A stretch of DNA of 64,000 bases from CAIRDP01 sp037134895 (lineage in GTDB: Bacteria; Bacteroidota; Bacteroidia; Bacteroidales; FEN-979): contig JBAXLI010000001.1 in assembly GCA_037134895.1 (NCBI GenBank), positions 178,498 to 242,497 on the forward strand, in the 5' to 3' direction. The stretch's first letter is position 1; each line of letters opens with the position of its first letter. Shown in pieces: positions 1-8,275 of the stretch. The position numbers were made by a program, and so were the translations under genes. The notes beneath the pieces are model-generated. The model was not told the origin of the DNA. It saw nothing but the letters and a program-made list of their open reading frames with translations, and did no database searches.

Positions 1-1424
1 ACAAGGGTGTCGCCAAACAGCCTGGCCTGTAGTTCATCAATATACCGGTGTTCGTTAATCAAAAAGTCCAGAGCCTGGTTCAAAAAGGCGCCTGATCCGC
101 AGGCAGGGTCACAAATTGTAATTTCAAGAAGCCAGTTCCTGTACTCTTTCAGCTTATCGGCCAGGGGCTGCCTGGTTCTTATGTTGTGTTTCCGGTCGAC
201 CGCATATTCTTCTTCATTGATTTGGAGTTCGGCCTTTTTTTCGGCACAAAGTTTACCAACGGTGTTTTCGACAATATACTTTGTGATGTATTTGGGGGTG
301 TAGAAAATGCCCTCTTTTTTTCGCCTTGTTTTGGTTTTGTCTACCTCCTTCCCTTCAATACGGGCTTTGATCTCATCAATTTCGTTTAGGGAATTTTCGA
401 AAATACGGCCCAGAATATTTACATCGACTTCACTTGCAAAGTCATATTCCGAAAGGGTTAAGGTATGCCTATAAAGCATCTCGTCATCAATGCTAAGGCT
501 GTCCAGTATATCATCAGGCCTGAACAATCCGCCGTTATAGGCATATACATCATAACGTTTGCCCTTGAATCCGGTATTCATGTATCCGAAATATTTTTTA
601 AACCTGTTATACAGCGGAACATGTTCATCCCTTTCCTGAAGATCCCGCCAATCCTGCAAAACCAGACGAACCGAATTCGGAGGCAACAGTTGCCGGTCTT
701 CCGCAAAAAACAAAAACAGAAAGCGGTCGAGAAGTTTCTGAGATTCTTTAAACAGGGTCAGGGAATCGTACTGCGGATTTTGTTGTACCAGGTTCTGATA
801 CAATTCCCGTTTGAACAAGGAGTAATCCTGATATAGTTTTTTGGTAATAACATCCTCCTCGCTCAGCGATTCGGTCTTGATCGCTTTCGGAATGCCTTTT
901 AAAATTGAATCATACGAAAGACATAGATACAGCGCTCCAAAGTCAGACAGCGAAAGGGAAAACAGGTTAAACTCTTCGAATTCTATAGCGTTATCGATAT
1001 AAAAACGCAGCTTTTCGAAGTTTGAGGTAATGACATATACACAATCGGGCTGGTTGTTTTTGTACCCGAAAGCCTGGGCTTCAACCTTGCTTAAATCGGT
1101 TATTTCTGTCCCCTTAAGTTCAATAACCGCTTTTACAACCTTATCGATAACAATAGCTCCATCGGCTTTTTTGCTGTCCTTTACATTTTTATATTCGGTT
1201 GTAAGGTTGAAGTTTGAGGATGGGTTTAAGGTGTAACCAAATATGTTCACGAAAAGTTCACGCAGAAAGCCTTCCTGGAACTGTTCTTCTTTGCTGTTGC
1301 GGATATTCTCCTGGATGCCGGTGTTGCCGAAATATGCCACAAACTCCCGGTATTTTACTTCGAGCAGGCCGGCGTTGATCCGGTTAAGGTACTTCTGTAA
1401 TACAGTATTCTGGAAAAGGCTCAT
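1..1424 (-). CDS. Type IIG-like restriction-modification enzyme (N-terminal part; cut by window start)
   Basis: Reading the minus strand from the ATG at 1424 gives an uninterrupted frame of about 474 codons that runs off the window start. Residues 88-104 hold a plausible PD-(D/E)xK nuclease core (D88, then E102-L-K104), as in the N-terminal nuclease part of Type IIG enzymes. Near residue 440 is DPACGSGAFL, the S-adenosylmethionine-binding motif I of N6-adenine DNA methyltransferases, preceded by a helical segment with GIFYTPKYITKYIV, typical of the Eco57I/BREX-PglX-like methyltransferases. The target-recognition region and the NPPY catalytic motif would lie outside the window. It probably methylates and cleaves DNA as a single chain. 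A BREX-type methyltransferase is the alternative; the nuclease-like motif and the absence of BREX neighbours here favour Type IIG. Confidence 0.8.
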   Translation of the reverse strand, partial: MSLFQNTVLQKYLNRINAGLLEVKYREFVAYFGNTGIQENIRNSKEEQFQEGFLRELFVNIFGYTLNPSSNFNLTTEYKNVKDSKKADGAIVIDKVVKAVIELKGTEITDLSKVEAQAFGYKNNQPDCVYVITSNFEKLRFYIDNAIEFEEFNLFSLSLSDFGALYLCLSYDSILKGIPKAIKTESLSEEDVITKKLYQDYSLFKRELYQNLVQQNPQYDSLTLFKESQKLLDRFLFLFFAEDRQLLPPNSVRLVLQDWRDLQERDEHVPLYNRFKKYFGYMNTGFKGKRYDVYAYNGGLFRPDDILDSLSIDDEMLYRHTLTLSEYDFASEVDVNILGRIFENSLNEIDEIKARIEGKEVDKTKTRRKKEGIFYTPKYITKYIVENTVGKLCAEKKAELQINEEEYAVDRKHNIRTRQPLADKLKEYRNWLLEITICDPACGSGAFLNQALDFLINEHRYIDELQARLFGDTL

Positions 1425-1517
1425 ACTAATTCGTCTCGCTTAATAATTGAGACTAAATTAATGTTTTTTCCAGTGATATCAGGGAAAGTTCAATCCGGAC
1501 CAGTTGCAGTCAGGATT

Positions 1518-3950
1518 CTATTCCCTTGCAAACGCAGCAGCAGCTTCCTGTTCAAGGTCCAGGTACGCGGCCTTTTCGACAGTGACCCCAACAAAACGGA
1601 TGACACCGCCTTTGAATCTGCCTGGTGATTTGTATTCCTGGCTTACTGCATCACCGCTATCATAGCCTACACAAAGACCGTCTCCCGAAAGAGTGAATTT
1701 TCCTGCTTGCGTTCTCATCGGCCCCTGGGCAACCACTTTGTCGTTGACATACAATTTCATGGTGCCAATCGATTCGTGGTGTTCTCCTGCTTTTTCTCTT
1801 GTGAATTCCATGCCGAAGGTGTATCTGCCGGGTTTCAGCGGTCCTGAAACGAATTCCTGTTCGGGTTTGATGCCGAGGAAATTGTAGACATAGTGAAGTT
1901 TCCTGTCCTTGATGAACAAAGTATGTCCGCCAAATCGTGAACCATGCGCAAAGATCACGCCTGAGCAGTTTGCATCAGTGATTTCAACATCGGCCAGGAT
2001 CTTGTATGAGCGGTTACGTACGTTTACTGCCACGCCTTCAGGAACCGGGGCCGTATTGGGATAATAAATGTACCTGTCGCGGGGCGGCTCACCAGTCGGA
2101 CGTTCAACGCTGATCAATTCCAGTGCAGTACGGTCATCCAGGGGCAGAACATTGTTCTTTTCAGCTTCTTCAAACCAGGCCTTGATCATATCCTTCAGCT
2201 TCTCAGGATTTTCCTTTGCAAGGTCTTTCGACTCGGAACGGTCAACCTCAACATGATAAAGCTGCCATTCATCTTTGTCAAAATGACCTTTAGCGGTAAG
2301 AGGTGCATGTAGAGCTGAGGCTTTCCATCCGTCTTCCCAGATTCCTCGTGTTCCGAGCATCTCAAAATACTGACGATGTTTCTTTGTCGGATCTTCCTTT
2401 TTTGCATCAAAGGTATACCTCATAGATACACCGGCAAGAGGGATTTGTTTAACTCCCCTGTACACATCGGGCATCTGCAATCCGCAGATTTCAAGTATGG
2501 TAGGAACAATATCCACCGAATGATGATATTGGTCACGCACTTCGCCTTTGGCTTTAATCCCTTTGGGCCATGAGATGACCAGGGGGTCACAGGTGCCGCC
2601 TGCATACTGTGAATAGCGCTTGAACATCTGGAAAGGAGTTGAAAAAGCGGCAGCCCATCCGGTCGGGAAATGTTCATAAGTGTTGGGGCCTCCAAGCTCA
2701 TTTATATATTTCATGTTTTGTTCAAGGGCATCGGGCCATCCGTTGAAAAATTTGTTTTCGTTTACCGAACCGTTAGGGGTTCCCTCCCCGGATGCGCCAT
2801 TGTCGGCGGCATAGATAACAATGGTATTATCCAGCTGCTTGGTCCTTTCAAGATATTCGATGACCCTGCCTACCTGGGCATCTGTGTATTCCGAAAACCC
2901 GGCATAGACTTCTGCAAGTTTTGAGAAAAGTTTCTTTTCATCAGCATTCAATGTGTTCCACGGACGTACAAAGTCTGCAGGGTTGGATATTGCTTCCGGT
3001 AATGGATTAACAGGGGTAAGCTGGGTCCCCTTGGGCATGATCCCTTTTGCAATCATACGCGGAAGTACCCATTCCCGGTAAGCTTCATAACCGTCGTCGA
3101 ACTTCCCTTTATACTTGTCGATATAATCCTGCGGAGCCTGGTGAGGAGCATGGTTGGCTCCCGGACAAAACCACATATACCAGGGTTTTGAAGGGTTGCT
3201 TGCTTTGCTGTCACTGATCATCGTGATTGCCTCGTCAGCCAGGTCTTTTGAAAGATGATACCCTTCTTCGGGCATGTAAGGCTGGTCAATGAAGTGATTG
3301 TCGTTAACCAGGTCGGGATACCATTGATTGGTCTCTCCGCCAATAAAGCCATAATATCTGTCGAAGCCCATGTTCAGGGGCCAGTTCTTGCGGCTTCCGC
3401 CTTCAGCCACATCGGTATAGGGAACATTATGGTTCTTACCAAGCCAAAAAGTGCTCCAGCCATTATCCTGGAGAATGTTTGCCATGGTTGCACAGGCTTC
3501 AGGGATATGGCCGTTTGAACCTGGAAATCCTGTTGCACCCTCAGTTATTGATGCCATGCCGTTTTGGTGATGATTGCGCCCTGTGAGCAGTGTTGAACGT
3601 GTGGGAGAACAAAGTGCACAGGTATGCCACTGGGAATACATCAGGCCGTTGTCGGCAAGCTTTTGAAGAGTGGGCATGTTAATCCTTCCACCAAACGGAG
3701 ACCAGGCAGCAAGTCCGGTGTCATCATAAAGAATAAAAAGGATGTTCGGTGCGTCGGCCGGAGCCTGTTTTGGAGTGTAAGGGGCCCAATCGGGAACCGA
3801 TTCACGTACATCAAGGGCTATCTTGCCCTTGAATTCTTTGGTATCTGCTGCAGATCCTGCATCCTTCTTTGGATTTTGCTTACAGCCAAAAGAAAAGGCG
3901 GCCAGTGCCGCCATAATTAAGCTTAGCTCAAAAATGCGTAATAATTTCAT
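1518..3950 (-). CDS. Arylsulfatase-type sulfatase, lipoprotein
   Basis: An 810-residue sulfatase predicted to hydrolyse sulfate esters outside the inner membrane. The N-terminus is a lipoprotein signal with lipobox FGC (Cys23). Residues 68-77 (PNILFILYDD) supply the metal-binding Asp pair. Cys114 in CSPTR is the residue that becomes formylglycine in Cys-type sulfatases. The sequence after it (STLLTGRNHH) and a later AADNGASGEG block are typical of large AtsA-like arylsulfatases. The last 170 or so residues look like a beta-sandwich accessory domain. A formylglycine-generating enzyme is needed but is not encoded here. It has its own promoter at 4041-4071. The natural substrate cannot be told from the sequence. 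Confidence 0.9.
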   Translation of the reverse strand: MKLLRIFELSLIMAALAAFSFGCKQNPKKDAGSAADTKEFKGKIALDVRESVPDWAPYTPKQAPADAPNILFILYDDTGLAAWSPFGGRINMPTLQKLADNGLMYSQWHTCALCSPTRSTLLTGRNHHQNGMASITEGATGFPGSNGHIPEACATMANILQDNGWSTFWLGKNHNVPYTDVAEGGSRKNWPLNMGFDRYYGFIGGETNQWYPDLVNDNHFIDQPYMPEEGYHLSKDLADEAITMISDSKASNPSKPWYMWFCPGANHAPHQAPQDYIDKYKGKFDDGYEAYREWVLPRMIAKGIMPKGTQLTPVNPLPEAISNPADFVRPWNTLNADEKKLFSKLAEVYAGFSEYTDAQVGRVIEYLERTKQLDNTIVIYAADNGASGEGTPNGSVNENKFFNGWPDALEQNMKYINELGGPNTYEHFPTGWAAAFSTPFQMFKRYSQYAGGTCDPLVISWPKGIKAKGEVRDQYHHSVDIVPTILEICGLQMPDVYRGVKQIPLAGVSMRYTFDAKKEDPTKKHRQYFEMLGTRGIWEDGWKASALHAPLTAKGHFDKDEWQLYHVEVDRSESKDLAKENPEKLKDMIKAWFEEAEKNNVLPLDDRTALELISVERPTGEPPRDRYIYYPNTAPVPEGVAVNVRNRSYKILADVEITDANCSGVIFAHGSRFGGHTLFIKDRKLHYVYNFLGIKPEQEFVSGPLKPGRYTFGMEFTREKAGEHHESIGTMKLYVNDKVVAQGPMRTQAGKFTLSGDGLCVGYDSGDAVSQEYKSPGRFKGGVIRFVGVTVEKAAYLDLEQEAAAAFARE

Positions 3951-4040
3951 AAAGGTTTGGTTATTAAGTTTTTAATAATGCCGTGAAGTAAGAGAATGTT
4001 GTATGTCAGAAGATTACAAAGCATTAAATTTTCAAAAAGT

Positions 4041-4071
4041 CAAATATACAATCCTCGAAAATCGAAGTCAA
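4041..4071 (-). promoter_or_regulatory. Bacteroidetes-type promoter for the sulfatase
   Basis: On the minus strand TTG (plus 4069-4071) is followed by a 20-nt spacer and TATATTTG (plus 4041-4048). This matches the Bacteroidetes primary-sigma pattern of -33 TTG and -7 TAnnTTTG. It would give a leader of roughly 80 nt before the sulfatase ATG at 3950. Confidence 0.6.
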
Positions 4072-4198
4072 GCGTAGGATTACGTTATTTCTACTGTTTT
4101 CAGAAAGATTGATACCAGGTAAAAATCACAGGTTATGTATTAGAAAAACAGGATTATATTTTATGACTTGATATGCATATAAATCCTGAAGCATTGTG

Positions 4199-4846
4199 TT
4201 ACCTGATCCGTAAGCCAAGGGTGCCGGCTATCCTTTTAATAAAGCTCTCCCTTTCGGGTAAGGGGATAAAACTGTCGGTGAAGGCTGATGAAGGGTCAAT
4301 GTGGACGGTGGAATCTGATGTTATCAGATGCAGGGAATCGCTTATAACAGGGATAAAACTCACGGGCAAACCATAATCCCAGGCGAAAAGTTTCAGGGCA
4401 TTTGACTGCCCCGGGTCTGTGGCAACAGCGATATTCTTAAGGCCCAGGTCCCTGGCCATCCGCAGTGAATAGACAAGATTTTCGGTACTATGCTCGGCCC
4501 GGGTTTCAGTATAAATATGTTGTACCGGCACACCGAGAGCCTGAGCGTAGAGGGCCATGATTTTACTTTCGACCCAGGGTGAGTAAACAGCGCTGCCAGA
4601 ATAGATGATATTCCGGGCGAGCCCTCTTGAGTAAAGAAAAAACGACCACAACACCCTTGATTTCATGATATTGCTGCCCCAGTCCTGGTTTTGAAAAGGA
4701 ATCCCGGGTACTATTATCACATCAAATGGCGCTTTTATCTGAGCCTTTTTGTATGATTTGAGAGGGGATACACAGGAGGTAAGGAGGATGATGGCAAGCA
4801 GGCATGTAATCGGTGATTTAATCATGCTCAATAAATTGTTCAACAT
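4199..4846 (-). CDS. YdcF/ElyC/SanA-like DUF218 lipoprotein
   Basis: A 215-residue protein with a lipoprotein signal ending in LTSC (an alternative ATG lies seven codons in). The body matches the DUF218 (YdcF/SanA) fold. It has a conserved opening strand FDVIIVPGIPF, a middle GVPVQHIYTETRAEHSTENLVYSLRMARDLGLKNIAVATDP that parallels the family's E..S.nT.eNa signature, and a trailing domain. Family members are membrane-linked proteins implicated in envelope or peptidoglycan-precursor processes, but the reaction is not firmly known. It lies 12 bp downstream of the SDR gene on the same strand and is probably co-transcribed with it. Confidence 0.7.
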   Translation of the reverse strand: MLNNLLSMIKSPITCLLAIILLTSCVSPLKSYKKAQIKAPFDVIIVPGIPFQNQDWGSNIMKSRVLWSFFLYSRGLARNIIYSGSAVYSPWVESKIMALYAQALGVPVQHIYTETRAEHSTENLVYSLRMARDLGLKNIAVATDPGQSNALKLFAWDYGLPVSFIPVISDSLHLITSDSTVHIDPSSAFTDSFIPLPERESFIKRIAGTLGLRIR

Positions 4847-4858
4847 TTGTCAAAGCTT

Positions 4859-6277
4859 TCATACGGATATATTATTCAGCATACCCCTGAAGATGAAAAA
4901 GTGGAAAGGCATGAGTGAGTACCAATAGAGGCGTCCCCAGAGCCCGAGAGGTCTGAATGTTGCGGTAATACTGAAAGTTTCTCCTGTGATATTGAATTCC
5001 AGCCAGGCCTCGCCGGGAAGTTTCATTTCGGCATACAGCAACAGCCTTTTCTCTTCCTTTCCTGCGAGCAGCACTCTCCAGAAATCCACAGCTTCGCCGG
5101 GGGTGATCTCGGTATTGCTTTTTCTTCCCCTTCTTAAACCGACTCCGCCAACCATCCTGTCCATAAAACCCCTGAGTTCCCAAAGCCAGTTCGCATAGTA
5201 CCATCCGGTTTCCCCTCCGATGGCCCAGATATTTTCCAGGGTTTTTGCGGCATCTTTTATATTTTTCTCTGTTTTATGCGTGAAGCAGCCCAGTTTCGGG
5301 ACCTCGATCAGTTTGGATATCCCCTTATCAAGGATGTTGCTTGAGAGGGCATCGGTCCAGCTTGACATCACATCATGCTGTTCTATTTTATCAAATGCAC
5401 GGCGGATGGCTTCCGCGTATGGAATAAGCCTGATACCCAGATCATCTGTTAAATTATTTGGACTGCAGATCATTTCAACCTTCATGCTTTCGACCAGGTG
5501 CCTTGCAAGCGGGTAGGAGGTCGAGGTGACGTAATAAAGCCAGTATGAAGATACCCTGGTCGTCATGGCCGGGTAGGTATAAATCCATCTTTTCAGTTTC
5601 CTCACTTTGGCAAATGTCAGGAGCATTTCCTTATAGGTCAGGATATCTGGTCCGCCAATGTCAAAACTCTTGTTGAAATATGCTTCGTTAAACAATACAC
5701 CCTTGAGAAACTCCAGAACATTTGCAATCGCGATAGGCTGGGACTTGGTTGCAAGCCATTTCGGGGCTATCATGACCGGCAGTTTTTCAACCAGGTCACG
5801 GATTATTTCAAATGAAGCGCTTCCTGAACCTACGATGATACCCGCCCTGAGCGTGGTGAGGTTATACAGATCTGATGAAAGGCTCTCTTCGACTTGTTTC
5901 CTCGATACCAGGTGCTTCGAAAGATTCTGCTCATTTACTATTCCGCTAAGGTAGATCACCTGTTTTGCCCTGGTCTGTTCCAGCCTGGCCCTGAAGTTGC
6001 TGGCTGACCGTTTTTCGAGTTCTTCGAAATTCTCATCCGCAGTTGACATGGAATGGATGAGGTAATATGCGGCATCAATGTTTTCGGGGATACGATCAAG
6101 AGTTCTGGGCTCCAGGAAATTCACCTCGATCACACTCACATTCTCTGACCGGAATTTCCGGGCGTTAAACCTCCTTTTATCACGAACGCAGCAAACTACA
6201 TGGTGCCCATCCTGAAGTAAAACAGGTAAAAGCCTTTGGGCAATATAGCCCGTTGCGCCGGTAAGGAGAATTCTCAT
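4859..6277 (-). CDS. SDR-family NAD(P)-binding protein with C-terminal DUF2867 domain
   Basis: A 472-residue protein that starts with MRILLTGATGYIAQRLLPVLL, the GxxGxxG nucleotide-binding turn of atypical short-chain dehydrogenases (NmrA/complex-I-assembly type). Residues 1 to about 300 form the Rossmann part. The last 150 residues (EVPKLGCFTHKTEK onward, with GGETGWYYANWLWELRG and the closing PFHFFIFRGML) match the DUF2867 extension often fused to such SDRs. The substrate is unknown. The family includes redox sensors and quinone- or lipid-related enzymes. It is the first gene of a two-gene unit with the YdcF-like lipoprotein, and a promoter candidate sits at 6366-6397. Confidence 0.8.
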   Translation of the reverse strand: MRILLTGATGYIAQRLLPVLLQDGHHVVCCVRDKRRFNARKFRSENVSVIEVNFLEPRTLDRIPENIDAAYYLIHSMSTADENFEELEKRSASNFRARLEQTRAKQVIYLSGIVNEQNLSKHLVSRKQVEESLSSDLYNLTTLRAGIIVGSGSASFEIIRDLVEKLPVMIAPKWLATKSQPIAIANVLEFLKGVLFNEAYFNKSFDIGGPDILTYKEMLLTFAKVRKLKRWIYTYPAMTTRVSSYWLYYVTSTSYPLARHLVESMKVEMICSPNNLTDDLGIRLIPYAEAIRRAFDKIEQHDVMSSWTDALSSNILDKGISKLIEVPKLGCFTHKTEKNIKDAAKTLENIWAIGGETGWYYANWLWELRGFMDRMVGGVGLRRGRKSNTEITPGEAVDFWRVLLAGKEEKRLLLYAEMKLPGEAWLEFNITGETFSITATFRPLGLWGRLYWYSLMPFHFFIFRGMLNNISV

Positions 6278-6365
6278 GTCAAAAATGATTCTGGTTTGGA
6301 TGATTTAAAGCCGTGTTCAGACATTCTCGTCATTATAAAAGATAAAGATAATGAAAAGATTCAGA

Positions 6366-6397
6366 CAAATTTAATACTTAATGTAAAAATAGACCAA
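6366..6397 (-). promoter_or_regulatory. Candidate Bacteroidetes promoter for the SDR gene
   Basis: The minus strand shows TTG (plus 6395-6397), a 21-nt spacer and TAAATTTG (plus 6366-6373), fitting TTG-N20ish-TAnnTTTG. It lies about 90 bp upstream of the SDR ATG. Confidence 0.45.
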
Positions 6398-6405
6398 TTC
6401 TAAAC

Positions 6406-6413
6406 TATATTTG
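6406..6413 (+). promoter_or_regulatory. Candidate -7 element for the small DUF3303-like gene
   Basis: TATATTTG matches TAnnTTTG and lies about 74 bp upstream of the ATG at 6487. No clear -33 TTG is visible at the ideal spacing, so support is partial. Confidence 0.4.
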
Positions 6414-6486
6414 CATGATAATTAATTAATTGTTGTATAATTTTCATAGTTTTTTGAATTAAGTATTTAACATAAGGAGATACAAA

Positions 6487-6798
6487 ATGAAATATATAAT
6501 GAAGCTTAAGATGTCGATTGAGCATGGCAACAAGGCACTCAGTGATCCGAAGTTCGGACAAAAAATGCATGACCTGCTGGGCCAGATAAACGCTGAAGCA
6601 GCATATTTTACCACGATATGTGGTCACCGTGGAGCTTATATCGTTCTGAACATCAACGATGCTTCGGAGATCCCCGGCATTGCAGAACCATTTTTTTTAT
6701 GGCTCGGTGCAGAGCTTGATTTCCAGCCTGTGATGACACCAGAGGATCTTGCCAAAGGAGGACCCGGGATTGCCGCTGCGGTTCAGAAATTTGGATAA
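6487..6798 (+). CDS. Small DUF3303-like conserved protein
   Basis: A 103-residue soluble protein preceded by a strong ribosome-binding site (AAGGAGAT, 5 nt before the ATG). The C-terminal half, FFLWLGAELDFQPVMTPEDLAKGG, resembles the conserved end of the DUF3303 dimeric alpha-beta barrel proteins (FxxWf.aeveftPVm..eDl). No catalytic residues can be assigned. It stands alone, transcribed away from the SDR gene and towards the efflux operon, and is closed by a hairpin terminator at 6831-6867. Confidence 0.7.
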   Translation: MKYIMKLKMSIEHGNKALSDPKFGQKMHDLLGQINAEAAYFTTICGHRGAYIVLNINDASEIPGIAEPFFLWLGAELDFQPVMTPEDLAKGGPGIAAAVQKFG

Positions 6799-6830
6799 GA
6801 ATAGGTTATTTCCCTGATGTTTCTTTTTTC

Positions 6831-6867
6831 AGAAGGAGGGTGTCCTGAAAGGTCACCTTCTTTTTTT
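6831..6867 (+). terminator. Hairpin terminator after the DUF3303-like gene
   Basis: AGAAG...GTGTCCT-GAA-AGGTCAC-CTTCT forms an imperfect hairpin (one T-T mismatch and a 4-nt bulge) followed by eight Ts. The T run covers the stop codon of the convergent TolC-like gene, so it works on the plus strand. On the minus strand there is no U tract. Confidence 0.6.
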
Positions 6868-8179
6868 ACCACCATCTTATCCCTGCCAACCTGCATAACT
6901 CCATTCTGGATAACAGAAGGTTATATTCATACTGAAGCCTGCTGAGCTGTGCGTCCTTGAAATTGGTGATGGAAGTGAGGAGGTCGAGGTTGGTTATTAC
7001 CCCGTATTTGTACCTGTCGGTTGCAAGGTCCATTGCAAGCTGGGCCTGGCTGATGAGAGTATCGGCGCTGGAGAGTTTTTTCTGGTTTTTCAAAATATCA
7101 TCAAGTGAATTCAGGAGATCTTTGTTCAGGAGAACCTTCTGGGATTCGAGGGCCTCTTTTGAAGCGTTCAGGTTGATGGCTGCCAGCTGTTTCTGAAGCC
7201 CCGGGCGGTTTGCCGGAAGGATTGGGATCGAAAGTCCGACACCAACAGCATAATTGAAGGTAATTGCGTCGATCTCTGGCATAAAACCGTTTTTGTAACC
7301 CAGGGCGGCCTGCAGATTCAACACTGGAAGCCATGTACGGTTTACCGAAACGATATCCCATGCAGCTGATCTGATCCTATCCCCGGCTATCCTTATTTCG
7401 GGATTGTTCTGGAATGCAAGCCTGAAAATTGAATCAGTTGCAATGCCAAAAGTGGCCTGGTTTACAACAGTATCGTTAAGATATGCCGTTCCTGTGAGTC
7501 CGGTCAGCATCCCCAGCATATTGAACTGCTTGTTCAGCTGGGTCGTGAGATCGGTATAAAAATTCTCGGCATTGGTGTACTTTACCTGGGTCGAGACCAG
7601 GTCATAAGTCAGTGCATCCCCGTTGTTTACTTTAACCAGGATCTGCTTAAGAGTTGTTTCAAGCAGGCTGATCTGTTCCCTCTGAACCACCAGGCTTTTG
7701 TTCAGGAATATGATTGAATAGTAAATCTGCGCCACCTGGTAGGCGAGCTGTATTTTGAAACTCTCAAGATTGTCTTTTGATGTTTCCAGTTCGCTTTTGG
7801 CTTTATTTACTGTGACCGGCGTTTTGAGGTCAAGCAGGGGCTGTGCAAGACTGACCGATGCATTATAATTATCGGCCGGAAGAAATTTTACATCCTGGAA
7901 CTGTCCCTGCCCGGTAGGAAACTGTATCGAAGGAGTAGGGTACATGCGGCGGTAAGAGAGGTCGGCCCCTGCAACCGGTAAGTATCCTGCTTTGCCGAGT
8001 CTCACCTTTACCTCGCTCATTTTAACAAGGTCAATCATTTCCTTTACCTTCGGATAATTCTGGAACGACTGGCCGGCCAGGTTTTTCAGCGTACCCGGAA
8101 CCGGGATCTCCTGGGCCTGCACAAAATACATGCTAAGGCTTAGGGTTATTATTAAAATCGGAATTCTCATGAGTGTCAC
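6866..8179 (-). CDS. TolC-family outer-membrane efflux protein
   Basis: A 437-residue protein with a signal peptide (cleavage likely after YFVQAQ) and two repeats of long alpha-helical segments, the outer-membrane efflux factor architecture. The closing segment, AQLAMDLATDRYKYGVITNLDLLTSITNFKDAQLSRLQYEYNLLLSRMELCRLAG, is the typical TolC-family ending with the GxxxxxDLL...A..... helix pair. It is the third gene of an efflux operon behind the HlyD-like adaptor and the 14-helix MFS pump. It should provide the outer-membrane exit duct of a complete Emr-type tripartite pump. Confidence 0.9.
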   Translation of the reverse strand: MTLMRIPILIITLSLSMYFVQAQEIPVPGTLKNLAGQSFQNYPKVKEMIDLVKMSEVKVRLGKAGYLPVAGADLSYRRMYPTPSIQFPTGQGQFQDVKFLPADNYNASVSLAQPLLDLKTPVTVNKAKSELETSKDNLESFKIQLAYQVAQIYYSIIFLNKSLVVQREQISLLETTLKQILVKVNNGDALTYDLVSTQVKYTNAENFYTDLTTQLNKQFNMLGMLTGLTGTAYLNDTVVNQATFGIATDSIFRLAFQNNPEIRIAGDRIRSAAWDIVSVNRTWLPVLNLQAALGYKNGFMPEIDAITFNYAVGVGLSIPILPANRPGLQKQLAAINLNASKEALESQKVLLNKDLLNSLDDILKNQKKLSSADTLISQAQLAMDLATDRYKYGVITNLDLLTSITNFKDAQLSRLQYEYNLLLSRMELCRLAGIRWW

Positions 8180-8209
8180 ATATTATGTTAATTCAATGGC
8201 TACAGGCAT

Positions 8210-8275
8210 TTGGTACTTGGTAATTGGTTGTTGGTAATTCTTCATTCGATATTCAATATTCAATATTCGATATTC
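8210..8275. repeat. Short tandem repeats between MFS pump and TolC genes
   Basis: Two low-complexity blocks lie in the 95-bp gap. The first is 8210-8239, iterations of TTGGTA(C/A)TTGG and TTGGTAATT. The second is 8243-8275, iterations of ATTCGATATTCAATATTC. The second block runs into the TAG stop of the pump gene. I see no protein or RNA gene in it. Confidence 0.7.
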